From Fasciola hepatica (lineage: Eukaryota > Platyhelminthes > Trematoda > Plagiorchiida > Fasciolidae), in assembly GCA_948099385.1 (NCBI GenBank), contig CANUEZ040000199.1, forward strand, positions 3,048,001 through 3,112,000: 64,000 nt of DNA, in the 5' to 3' direction. Position 1 is the first letter of the stretch; each line of letters opens with the position of its first letter. A program made the translations under genes and the position numbers. Under the pieces are notes generated by a model. It searched no databases, was not told the DNA's origin, and worked only from the letters and a program-made list of their open reading frames with translations. Positions 11,301 to 21,135 of this stretch are shown here, in pieces.

Positions 11301-13526
11301 GGGTTTCTTGGGGTTAATAACCGGATGGTGAGGCAGATACCAGATACCCCTTTGGCTGTCGGTGTTGGCGGGCACCTTTTCAACGTAACCGAGGGCCTCG
11401 TTTCGCTTCATCAAATCCGCGTATCGTTCCCACAGATTCTGGTCTCGAATGAAGCGTTCTTTTAGTCGTAGTAATCGTTGGAGAACATAATTTCTGTTGT
11501 CAGTCCACGGGTCGACCGATGTGCGCCATGGAAGGGGAACCTCGAACTGTTTCTTGAGGCCTCTAGTGCCTTGCCGCACCGTTTGTAGAGCGAAGTGATC
11601 CTCTTGAGACAACGTCGGTATTTCGTCTCCAATGTCATGAAACTCCTTTTCATACAGCCGTTGCAGATGATACTCTATGCGGTCCGTTTCGGCGGATAAG
11701 TAATTCACGGAACCACGTACCCCTACTGAACCGTATAACATCCATCCCAGGGCCGTGCGTACGGCATGAGGTGCCTGGCGGTCGCCCACTCTTTGGTCAA
11801 GCACCCAATGCGCCTCTGGCACGTCGCAGCCGATGAGGAGATCCACCTCATCATCTTCCCAGTCTACGACGGTTACATCCTGCAGGTGGGGCCACCTTGT
11901 AAAGATTGAGTTCACCGACCTTGGTGCTCGCATGGGGAGATCCGCTAACGTGAATGCCTCCGTTGGTTCAATTTCCTCGTTAGTGTCTAGAGAGATGGGT
12001 TGCAGCCTTAATCTACCGGCAGTCATTACCTGTGTTCAGCCCACCGTGCTCACTGCTAACGACGTCGCACATTTAGCCAGTTGGTGTTTGTCGGCAAACC
12101 GCTCTTTCAATAAAGTGGTGTGGGATCCACTATCAACGAAAGCCAACGCTTTGACTATCCCAGTCGGAGTCACTACTCCCACGGCCACTACGCCTAAACG
12201 TGCCGGTTTACTGGCAGATTGTGAAGTTGAACAAATCACGCTGGGCTTGGCACTCGCCTCGAATATGGTTACTCTCGCCTGATGCAGCAGCCGATGGTGT
12301 CTGCCCGTGCAGCCCTCGTAACCACATCGATTCCTTGTTCTACAGGCTGCTGCCCGGTGCGTGGTGTTGAGACAGATAAAACATGCTCCTGCCATCCTCG
12401 CCATTCCCCACCGTTCGTCTATTGTGGCATTGCCGAACTTGGGGCATTCTGGTAGGCCATGGCTAGTACCACAGGATCTGCAATTTGGTTTCGCCGTAGC
12501 ATCTCGTGAAATGACGTGTGTAGTGGTCCAAGGCTGGTACTTTGGATGTTCCCGTACAGGGGTTTGGACTTGGCTAGTACTGGGCTTGTTTGCTCGGTTG
12601 CTGTCCCGGATGAGTCGGCCGAATCTGCTATCAGCTATCTTCGTTTGTCTGTCTAAGTATTCAGTCAGGTCTTCGAAGTTGGCTTCTCTGTCGCTTCGGC
12701 TTATCCGTTCTGCTTCTTCCGCCCACCGACCCTGTAGTTCGGGAGAGAGGTGACGGACTATGCCTTCCAAAGTGTGCATGGCGTCTAGGTCAGCCCTGTA
12801 ACCTAAATGGTCGAGGGCTATTGAGCAGTTCTGCATCTTGGTCACCAGGTCGGCCATGGTGTAGACGTCGCCCTTGGTTCTCTTTGCCTCTACCATCACG
12901 CCCTCTATTAGGTTACGGGCTACTTTGAAAGGTTGGCCAAACAAGTCCCTCAGAATCTTCCTTGCCCTTGTGTAGCCTTGTTCTGGATCGAGCATGGTGC
13001 ACCCGTCGATAGCTTCTCTTGCTCGGCCTCGGCAGTAGTGAGTAAGGTAGAGAAGCCTTTGCCCAGGGTCGTTTACCTTGTTTTCAACGAACGTCTCAAA
13101 CTGCTTGACAAACTTGCAATATTGCTCAGCTCGCCCGTCGAAAACCGCTAACTTTACTCTAGGCAGATCGATCGATGGTGGTTTGTAGTCGGCTACCGGC
13201 GTGGGGTTCCCTACCTTATTGCACTCTAACCTATCGGAAGTGTCGAAGTCACTGGTCTCATGCTCTCGCTCTTTCTGTGTACACTTCTCTGCTTCCTGCG
13301 CCTGTAGTCTAGCCGATAGTAACTGTTGCTCTAGTTCTAGTATTCTCAGCTTATATAAATCGACATCCTTACAATCAATATTGCTTTCAATAACACATGA
13401 GCTAGCACTGACAGGACTAGGCGATCTAGCATTAACTAAAGAATCATATGTACCCAAAACCTCTCCAGAGACTTGCCGTGTTACTTTCTGTCCGGATTCG
13501 ACTGCTTTTGATCCTTTTCTTGGCAT
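8331..13526 (-). pseudogene. gag-pol: BEL1 copy A gag-pol, broken
   Basis: The start chosen is ATG at 13526 (MPRKGSK), just inside the 5' LTR; an earlier in-frame ATG lies in the LTR and is unlikely. Gag (13526 to about 12300) has a coiled coil (KLRILELEQQLLSARLQAQE), a DUF1759-type core and two zinc knuckles. Retropepsin: LAFVDSGSHTTLL, then TGA at 12036-12038. Reverse transcriptase 12026-10752 with FYVDDYL. A -1 frame offset lies between 10815 and 10752, a TAG at 10525-10527, and a frameshift near 10470. From there to 8331 the frame is clean: RNase H, the integrase HHCC zinc region, and a DDE core with D in GLDYFGPL, D in YSDNGSNF and E in GGVWERM, then a DUF5641-type C-terminus. Domain names are family knowledge; breaks are read directly. 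Confidence 0.92.
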
Positions 13527-13568
13527 TTTGCGTGATTTTTCCTCGTTCCAAATTGATCTATTGATTAT

Positions 13569-13946
13569 TGTTACGAACGTTTGAGCAATGCGTAGCCAAA
13601 TTCGCAACGGATCCCGAAATCAGAAGGCGATTATCCGTGATAATTCTACGATACTAGATTATTACAATAAACAATGACATAAACAATATACAAACCTCAA
13701 TAATACGATCACAAGGACTCAACAACGAGAAACCGAATAGCAGCGTGTGAGCAGACAGCACGTGCGTCACGCAGGTCCTGAACAAGGATGTGCCAAAGTA
13801 GCGCTCTGGGCGCGAACAAACAACAATTGGTCCAGAAAAACAACCAGTTCGTAAAGACAACTCAATAGTGTATGGAAATTAAAGATGTTGGGAAAAACAC
13901 TGAATCGCGAGGGAAAAAGGGGGATTTTCCACGACCGGCTGTTACA
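13569..13946 (-). repeat. 5' LTR of BEL1 copy A
   Basis: 378 bases, plus-strand start TGTTACGAAC and end GGCTGTTACA. It abuts the 5' leader (TTGATTATTG side) and the right CATGC. Confidence 0.93.
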
Positions 13947-13951
13947 CATGC
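13947..13951. repeat. Target-site duplication CATGC, right, of BEL1 copy A
   Basis: Second copy of the CATGC at 7248-7252; the L1 endonuclease reading frame resumes directly after it. Confidence 0.92.
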
Positions 13952-16769
13952 CACAGTCGTCTCAATTCCGGATTCTCTATGGCTCACAATTCGGTTCTCA
14001 ACTGTAGCCGTGCACATTGGTTGTATCTATCGCCCGCCCTCATCTACTATTGCAGACTTAACTTCTTCAATTGAAGTCTTCGATTACCTTTCACTACTAC
14101 ATTCGGAAGCGATAATCATAGCCGGTGATTTTAATTGGCCTAAAATATCCTGAAGAAACCTCACGGCACCTCTCAACTTAATAGACTTTGTGTCCCATAC
14201 TCACATTGGGGGCTGGGCTGGGTGCAACACGTTAAGACCCCTACTGGAAACTCCAACATACTAGATCTTATATTCACCCACAGCGTTTCCCACTTTTCGG
14301 TTCCCGTTCTGAATAAATTTCCGGGTAGAGACCACAAGATAGTGGGCCGGTAATCTTTCATTCCATCCTTATCCATCAGACTACCTGACCCCAGTCAACA
14401 ATCCCGTCCGTTTAAATTGGAACCCTCTACCCAATCTCATCCGTAATCAAGATTGGAGCAGTTTTTTCTAACGGCTGACCCCCAACAAGCGTCTGATCAC
14501 TTTTACTTTAACATGGGAAACTGCCCCCTGAAACTTTGCCCAATATCTCAAAACTCCTCCCTTAGAAGTCCAAGCTTGCATCCCTCCAACAGAAGTACCT
14601 TAAGATGCAAAGACTTTACCTCCAAAACCACGATTTTTCTCTTTCCATAAGGCTAACGCGTCTTACTGATATTATCCGGGACCTAAAGGAAAAACAGCTC
14701 CGCAACAAAGAATCCAAAACCCTAAGGCATCCCAATAAAGCACTGAAACTCTCACTCCTACATAAATCTAGGAATTCGGCAACGGATACTATGATCCAAT
14801 ATGTTGTGTTACCGAATAAAACTTCGGCCACCTCCCCTTCTGATATCACTGAGGCCTTCAACCATTATTTCGCCCATTCCATGGCCCTGGCCTCAGACAC
14901 AGCACCCCCAAATCCTCCGGCTATTACCAGCCCTTCCTTATCTACCCTAACCTTTGAAGTAAACGTTATTTCCAGGCTCATTTCACGCTATAAAGCATCT
15001 GCGCGTCCTGGACCAGACGGGTTGCCCCCAGCTGCAATCAATAACGGTGGATCGGACCTTCCGCTTCTATTACTGAACCTATTCACCTTGTCACTCAAAT
15101 TTAGTTTGGTGCCGTCGAACAGAAAGCGTTCAGTCATCATTCCACGGCACAAAAATGGACCTGTTCACGAATTTGCTAATTACCGTCCCATCAACCATAC
15201 CCCTATCATCTCCAGAATAATGGAAACGATTATCAAAGATGGCATTACCACCAATCTTCTCGCTTCTAACCTTCTTAGCGATAGGCAGCACAGGTTCCTC
15301 AAATCGCGATCATGCACCACATGTCAGTTTGACTTCCTCAACCTAGTCACTAAGGCTGTTGATAGCGGGCAGGCATTAGTAGTTGTCTACCTAGATCTGT
15401 CGAAGGCTTTCGACCGTGTTCCACATCTGCATCTTATCTCCAAATTGCGTTCATTCGGCAGTGGTGACCCGCTGCTTTCTTGGCTGAAATCTTATCTTGC
15501 TCATCGTTCGCAAGTGGTCCTCGCCAACGGACATACTTCTAAACCGAAACCTGTTACAAGCGGCGTCACATAGGGAAGCGTACTGGGTCCTCTCCTATTT
15601 CTGATGTACATAAACGACGCATTGGATCTAGTACACCATGGAACGCCATTCTTGTTTGCAGACGATATAAAAATAGTTTACTCTTTCAATTCCAATGATG
15701 CTACCCATACTCTTTGCAGCATTTCCGCTGACCTCGCAGCACTTGACCGCTGGTGCCACACCTGGAGGATGAGCTTTTCCACTGATAAGTGCGAGGTCCT
15801 AACCTGCAAGTTCCAATTGCCCCCTGGATCCTTAACTCTTGGTGGGTCCCCAATAGCCAGTCGACCTACGATCCACGATTTGGGCCTCAACTATTCCTGC
15901 TCCCTCAACTTTTCTGAGCACGCCGCTATCCAAGCGGCCAAGGCTAGAAGAAGTGTGGCACTTCTCTTCCGCTCCTTTCGTCTCCGGGACAGCATCATCA
16001 GCATCTACAAATCACACATCAGGCCTTTACTCAAATACTGCCCAATAATATTTTCTAACATGACAAAATTCAACAGCTTTGCGACTGAAAGCATACAAAG
16101 GCGTTTCACCAAACAGCTACTCGGTTGGTCCACGTCTTTAAACTATAGAGAACGATGCCAAAATCTGAATCTTGCCCCCTTTCTGGCTCCGCCGCTTAAG
16201 ACTAAACTTAGTCTTTTTGTATAACCTGCTCCATAACCCGTCTTTTTCCTTTGACTTAGTAAGCTTCTCCCGTGAAAACCCTACTCACTTCGGCACAGGT
16301 CTTTTACTGTCCCTTCCAGTATAGCTAAGTCGTCCATACGGTCACGTTTTTTCCCTCTTGTCTACTCCAAAGTCTGGAACAGGTTGCCCATCACCCTTCG
16401 AGCTTCACAAACCAAATCCCGATTTCTGTCGGCACTCATCCCATATCTCAGCGTCACCCGTGCACTACAGTTACCTAATATGTGCATGGCAGAAGAAATA
16501 GCTTACGAGAGGGGTCTCGACTTCTAAGACCAGCCACTTCTCCGACCCTGCTCCCTTCAATTGAGGACACAATCAACGAAAGACAGTTTCGTCCATCTGA
16601 CTGAGTTCTCAACGTTAGACTACCTATGGCAAGTTCCTTATTGAACCAAACAAATGGAAATGCCACTAATTTCAACCACTTTTCTTCCACCTAACCCCGT
16701 AGTTTCTGTCACTCTTATGCCTCGTCCTTTACTGGTTTTTATATGCCTCCATTAACCGTTGATCCGCAG

Positions 16770-16783
16770 CAGGAGCACACCTG
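16770..16783 (+). promoter_or_regulatory. LINE 3' UTR hairpin (L1)
   Basis: CAGG-AGCACA-CCTG, flanked by CAG and CTG that can extend the stem past a small bulge. One of a set also found at 16995-17010, 30307-30322, 30594-30609, 35447-35462, 35734-35749, 41517-41531 and 54921-54936. LINE polymerases are known to recognise 3' stem-loops; that role here is inference. Confidence 0.55.
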
Positions 16784-17718
16784 GACTGCTGCTTTTTATC
16801 TGCTCTCCTTTCCCACGTAACCACCCTCCCTTCTTAGCCCTTTTCAACTCCTGTCATGTTAATTTCCACATTTTCAAGGGTTTTGTCTGTTTATTCCATC
16901 GCTTGTAAACAGCTGATTATGCACTTGGCACGCCTCGGACGTCTCCGAAATAAACCGTTATTATTATTCATTATTACATTATCATAACCCACAGCTGGAA
17001 ACACGTCCAGACTGCAATCCCCCTTTATTTCAGGTTTGTTGTCTCCCACTATCTCAGTCGCAAAACTGGCTAACCAAGGATGCCACTTTGACTCGTACGG
17101 ACAGAGACTCAAGTGGAACCTACCGTAGCAATTGGGACCGAAATCAAACAACATAACAGGAAATACTCCTAATTGCTTATAAGATCGTTCAGCGTTTTCA
17201 AAAGCAACCAACACGAATTCCAGTTCACGCGCATGCCGCTAATATACAGCCACGCTCGACTGATCGATCGACACATACTTTGTCCTGCCAGACGAACCTT
17301 ACGCACTCGATGCCGTACGTGACCAGAAACGACGCTGAATAACACTGAAGGCAAATGTGTCAACACATACATATATATTTGTCAGTGAAACAGCGTAATA
17401 ACTCCGCAGTCCATGCGGTGATTTCCTACTTTATCATCCGTTACCACTGTTTATCTTTCCTACGACCTGTAGCCGGCTGGAAATTGACTCTCCACTTCTC
17501 GAAGACCCTCCAGTTGCGCTACACCAGGTCGTTTTGCGTGCTATTACCGATATAGTTTTCATTCATCTGTCTTAGGAAATACTAAGAATTATATTTTCTC
17601 AGAGTATTCTGTTAACCCATAGAAATTCAGGTATTTTTTTCTCAGTGGTAAACTCTAACCCAGCTCTAGTTTCCGTTACTTATCCACCTTATTCACAGCA
17701 TCGTTTTGATATTTCAAA

Positions 17719-18420
17719 ATGCAACGTGTAGCAAAGAAGACTTCCAATACTACCCCATCCACTCATACCCCAGTTACTAGGAAAAATAAGCTTCTTCAAA
17801 CTCCCGTGGCCTTAAAACAATGTTCGATTGACCTCTGTGACTTTGTAGGCTTGGCGACGGAAAGAACAGCTGTTCTAGACCAAAGTATTTCAGATATAAA
17901 GTCTCAGCTCCTGAATTTGGAAGATACGATATCTAAACTCGCCCCCTTACTGTGCATCACTGAACGCATCGAAAATTCCACCTTACAAAATCTGACAGCT
18001 GCGGGCCGCTTTATCGACTCTGTTGCATCCGAAGTTCTCATAAGAGTGAGGAACTCTCGTAATGCAGCCGTGTTTAATGTCCCAGAGAGAATACCTCTGG
18101 AGCATGTCAAGCACATACTGTTGAATGCATGTGGTATGGCCCACCTTCCTTGTCAAATAACAAGGCTGCGTAAGCGCGTTCAGCGCTTCAACTGTCCAAT
18201 CCTCATGCGATTTGCAGATGATCTGTCTGCCAAAGAATTCATAAAAATGCGTTCCACTATAGCTTCTAATTCTCCTAATAAAAAGATAAAAATAGCCGAA
18301 GATAAAACCCCACTTCAAAGGGAAAATACCAGATCTCCTGCGACTTTCCCCACTAGAACGACGCCTGATAGTTCTGAGCCTGCGACGCAGACGGCTGGTC
18401 GCTCCATAGCTCCTTCTTAA
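17719..18420 (+). CDS. L2 ORF1 protein, uninterrupted
   Basis: 233 codons, ATG to TAA. Basic threonine-rich N-terminus, a helical/coiled-coil segment around residues 45-75 (ERTAVLDQSISDIKSQLLNL), a central domain around 90-185 with SEVLIRVRNSRNAAVFNV and RLRKRVQRFNCPILMRF, and a polar tail. It matches L1 ORF1 (4779-5327) along its length, which places it with CR1-like LINE ORF1 proteins that bind the element RNA. The next stretch (18492-19100) is in another frame and codes for a proline/serine-rich region comparable to the one in L1, so ORF1 may originally have been longer. Not a host gene. Confidence 0.7.
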   Translation: MQRVAKKTSNTTPSTHTPVTRKNKLLQTPVALKQCSIDLCDFVGLATERTAVLDQSISDIKSQLLNLEDTISKLAPLLCITERIENSTLQNLTAAGRFIDSVASEVLIRVRNSRNAAVFNVPERIPLEHVKHILLNACGMAHLPCQITRLRKRVQRFNCPILMRFADDLSAKEFIKMRSTIASNSPNKKIKIAEDKTPLQRENTRSPATFPTRTTPDSSEPATQTAGRSIAPS

Positions 18421-18491
18421 GTCCCCAATGCTTCATTTTACACGCGTCTCCCGCCTCTTCACGACCGCCCACTGCCTCCCCATCTGCTCCT

Positions 18492-19099
18492 GTGCTGTAC
18501 TCTTTAAAATCTAATCCCATTACTGTTGATCTTGACATTTCCGCTTCTCCCCTTTTACTGCCACCCAGTCAGAGACGCCAATTATTGCCTCGCTCTCCCA
18601 CCTCATCGCCTGTTGGATACACCCCGAACTCTAACTCGCCATCTGTTCCCTCCGGTGATAAACTACTCGTCGTCCAGAGGAATAGGTCTAACAGTCTTCC
18701 CATTCTTCTCACAAGCCCCTCCCTCATTCAACTGTCTCCTCTTAAATCAACTCGCTTTAACCCACCGAATAAGGTTTCGACCTTAGAAAATACCCCTTGC
18801 TCCAATGCATCGGTGATCCCTACAAATTCACCGTGCTCACTGCCCGTCAATACCAAAATACGGCCTCCACAGGCCGTCCAATCTGCCACACGTCGTACTT
18901 CTCACCTAAAAACTATCTTCACTGCTCCCGCTTCTAACTACTCCATATTTGGTGTTCCACCCAACTTGAGTTACCCCTCCCACAATGTGCAGCCTAATCT
19001 ACCACCCTACACCCCTATTCCTCACACATTTTCAACTCTGCCCTCTGCACCCCCCTTTAGCCAATACTCGATTCCTACTGGCCGGTATTTCTCGACAGC
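18492..19099 (+). pseudogene. L2 proline/serine-rich ORF1-downstream region, joined in frame to PIEZO-type sequence
   Basis: Open from 18492, rich in Pro, Ser and Thr with no domain recognised. It resembles the low-complexity region at 5491-6423 in L1 by composition and position. The frame runs without a stop into the sequence treated here as PIEZO. A splice-acceptor-like TATTTCTCGACAG ends at 19099, so the open fusion may be chance and a former exon may start here. Confidence 0.45.
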
Positions 19100-20715
19100 T
19101 CCTGATCACCCCTGTCTGATGAAACGAAAACCATATCAAACTCATCGTCGCCTATCCTCCGCTTCCGCGGCCCTTATGCCGACCGGGCCGAGCTCTGGTA
19201 TAATGGCTCCTGATGCTTCGTTACTTCTGGTTAGACGCCAAGTTGCAACAGCTCAAACCAAGCGTGCTTCATTCTTGCCCGCGGGATCTATTTCTATGGT
19301 TACTGACTGGAAACTGAAGTTGGTTGAGGCTTTAGAAATGACAAAACTTCCGGGTCGCAAATCCTCGTTACCCACCGGCTTTGCAGAAGGTGATCATACT
19401 TTGTCCTCCATGCAAAGTAAATGTGTTGTTGATGGTACCCCAATTGTCGCTAGTGTTGCGCCTGTGTGCACCACCACAAGCACAACAACTAAACAGTCTA
19501 GTGGAAAAATCTTCAGTCCTGTATCCAGCTTTGATCGAGCCGACGAAGAAGATGCTGGCCAAGAAGCGGATTGGGACAGTGATGAAGGCGAAGATGAGGA
19601 CGTTGCAAATCCAGTGAATTTTTCCGCATCACGATTGAATCCGCTGCAGTTGCTTAATCGGGCCATGGAACTGGGCGCATGCTCCACAGTTCGTCACTAT
19701 CGTCGGAGTATGCTCTCGCAGCCGCCGTACTCTCGATCGCGACAACAATTTCAAGTGGGAGAACCTGGAAGTGGTTCAAATGAAGATCCTCATCTGCCCG
19801 ACGGTTACACACTATCTAATCTGCGACCTAAGCCCAAACACGGATCGTTTGCTGGTCATCCGCATGCTTTATTGGGACAGCAACTGGATTCGGACACAGT
19901 GGATCCGCGTCACATGTCCTTGCAACATATCGTACGATCACCTGGTCGTCTGTTGCGTGACAGTGTTGTCGGCCAGGAGGTATCAACATCCGTTTCAATC
20001 ATTCCATCGGTGTTCAATTCAGAATCAAACGTTTCTCAAGTGAATCAGTCCAATTTACTTGGTCGATTATGGCGCAAACAAGCGCACTTATCTTCTTTGG
20101 CCTCACTTGAGGACGATGAAGATGCGGACGAGGCCACAACGGATGGCGGCACCTTGCAGTTAGATGGTCGTCGATCCTCGAGAATCAACAGACTCGGCAG
20201 TGCACCGCGACCCGGCGTTAGACGGCAACACGGTATGACTGAATACGATCCACCGTCAATATCCAGTTATTTGGATTCTATGTCTGTAGAAGCTTTGTCA
20301 CGTTCCATTGGTAGTCGGTATCCACCTTCCACTCAGTTTGCCCCGACAGATTCTCATGTTCACATGGAATCGCCACAACGACGGTTACCCCCGAACACAG
20401 GATTTCGACAAGTGATTGTTCCAAACGTACCACCATCGGATTCGCTCCAGATTCAATCCGTCACCGCGACTCGTACCGTTCGTGTACAGAAACCGAATGA
20501 AAGGGATATCTCATTTGTGAAACGTGGACCACGCACCGCAACCAATATGTTGCGTGCACGTCGTTCTGATCTAGAAGATACCTTTAGCGAGTCCAGATTC
20601 CACTTGAAGTATAGTCTCTCAGATCTGTCACAAACGGAAGATGGTGCTCGCAGTGAGAGTGGAAGTCGATGTCAGTCCAGAGACACCACAGATGTCACAC
20701 AGGGTTCTATACAGC
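19100..20715 (+). pseudogene. PIEZO-type large cytosolic loop segment (5' of BEL1 copy B)
   Basis: About 538 codons of disordered, Ser/Arg/Asp-rich sequence with an acidic run (DWDSDEGEDEDV) and many short polar stretches; no transmembrane segment. By itself it is not recognisable. It is assigned to PIEZO because, once BEL1 copy B and one ACAGC are set aside, its frame runs on without a stop into 26874 onward, which is recognisable as PIEZO, and PIEZO channels have long poorly conserved loops just before the last blade repeats. The 5' limit is uncertain (19090-19210). Confidence 0.6.
20711..20715. repeat. Target-site duplication ACAGC, left, of BEL1 copy B
   Basis: ACAGC directly before the LTR start TGTAACAGCC; second copy at 26869-26873. 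Confidence 0.93.
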
Positions 20716-21093
20716 TGTAACAGCCGGTCGTGGAAAATCCCCCTTTTCCCCTCGCGATTCAGTGTTTTTCCCAACATCACTCATTTCCATACACTATTGA
20801 CTTGTCTTTACGAACTGATTGTTTTTCTGGACCAATTGTTGTTTGTTCGCGCCCAGAGCGCTAATTTGGCACATCCTTGTTCAGGACCTGCGTGACGCAC
20901 GTGCTGTCTGCTCACACGCTGCTATTCGGTTTCTCGTTGTTGAGTCTTTGTGATCGTATTATTGAGGTTTGTATATTGTTTATGTCATTGTTTATTTTAA
21001 TAATCTAGTATCGTAGAATTATCACGGATAATCGCCTTCTGATTTCGGGATCCGTTGCAAATTTGGCTACGCATTGCTCAAACGTTCGTAACA
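20716..21093 (+). repeat. 5' LTR of BEL1 copy B
   Basis: 378 bases, TGTAACAGCC to GTTCGTAACA. Its first bases create the TAA that ends the PIEZO-type frame at 20718-20720. Confidence 0.94.
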
Positions 21094-21135
21094 ATAATCA
21101 ATAGATCAATTTGGAACGAGGAAAAATCACGCAAA

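Larger units (their letters stand above)
7253..13946 (-). mobile_element. BEL/Pao element BEL1 copy A, full length, defective
   Basis: 6694 bases on the minus strand, bounded by two 378-base LTRs and a CATGC target duplication, nested in the endonuclease of LINE L1. It is the only BEL1 copy here with an apparently open integrase. The two LTRs differ at only a handful of positions by eye, so it is younger than copy B. The gag-pol is broken by one TGA, one TAG and frame shifts. Confidence 0.95.
6999..16527 (+). pseudogene. L1 ORF2 (endonuclease-reverse transcriptase), interrupted and broken
   Basis: Begins ATG at 6999. The apurinic-type endonuclease shows FILFNSRSILNKL, ITETWL and RGGGCLVYV before the BEL insertion, and IGCIYRPPSS and IIAGDFNWP after it (13952-14153); the reading frame is continuous once BEL1 copy A and one target duplication are set aside. 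A TGA at 14151-14153 and frameshifts follow. The reverse transcriptase occupies 14605-16224: GPDGLPP, NYRPINHTP, LDLSKAFDRV, then a TAG at 15571-15573 and FADDIKIVY, the catalytic FADD box. The conserved end of the protein, EEIAYERGLDF, is at 16490-16524. The SDH endonuclease motif reads RDH here, a likely loss. Confidence 0.85.
4465..16980 (+). mobile_element. CR1/Jockey-like LINE 'L1', split by BEL1 copy A
   Basis: A two-ORF non-LTR retrotransposon. ORF1 starts at 4779; ORF2 starts near 6999 with an endonuclease, is interrupted at 7252 by BEL1 copy A, resumes at 13952 and ends at 16527. The 3' UTR carries the CAGG...CCTG hairpin (16770-16783) and the element ends in an (ATT)n tail at 16957-16980 preceded by TCCGAAATAAACC, a terminus shared with L4. 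The left boundary is uncertain (4465-4700). Frameshifts and stops in both ORFs make it inactive. Confidence 0.8.
16981..19099 (+). mobile_element. LINE 'L2', 5' part only (5' UTR and ORF1)
   Basis: Starts right after the (ATT)n tail of L1 with ATCATAACCCACAGCTGG, the same start as the elements at about 30577 and 54905. The 5' region (16981-17718, no gene) carries the CTGGA...TCCAG hairpin at 16995-17010 and is closely similar to 54905-55470. ORF1 follows at 17719, then a proline/serine-rich region. No ORF2 follows: at about 19100-19200 the sequence changes into the PIEZO-type reading frame. Loss of the 3' half is unusual, as LINEs normally lose their 5' half. The right boundary is an estimate. 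Confidence 0.65.
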
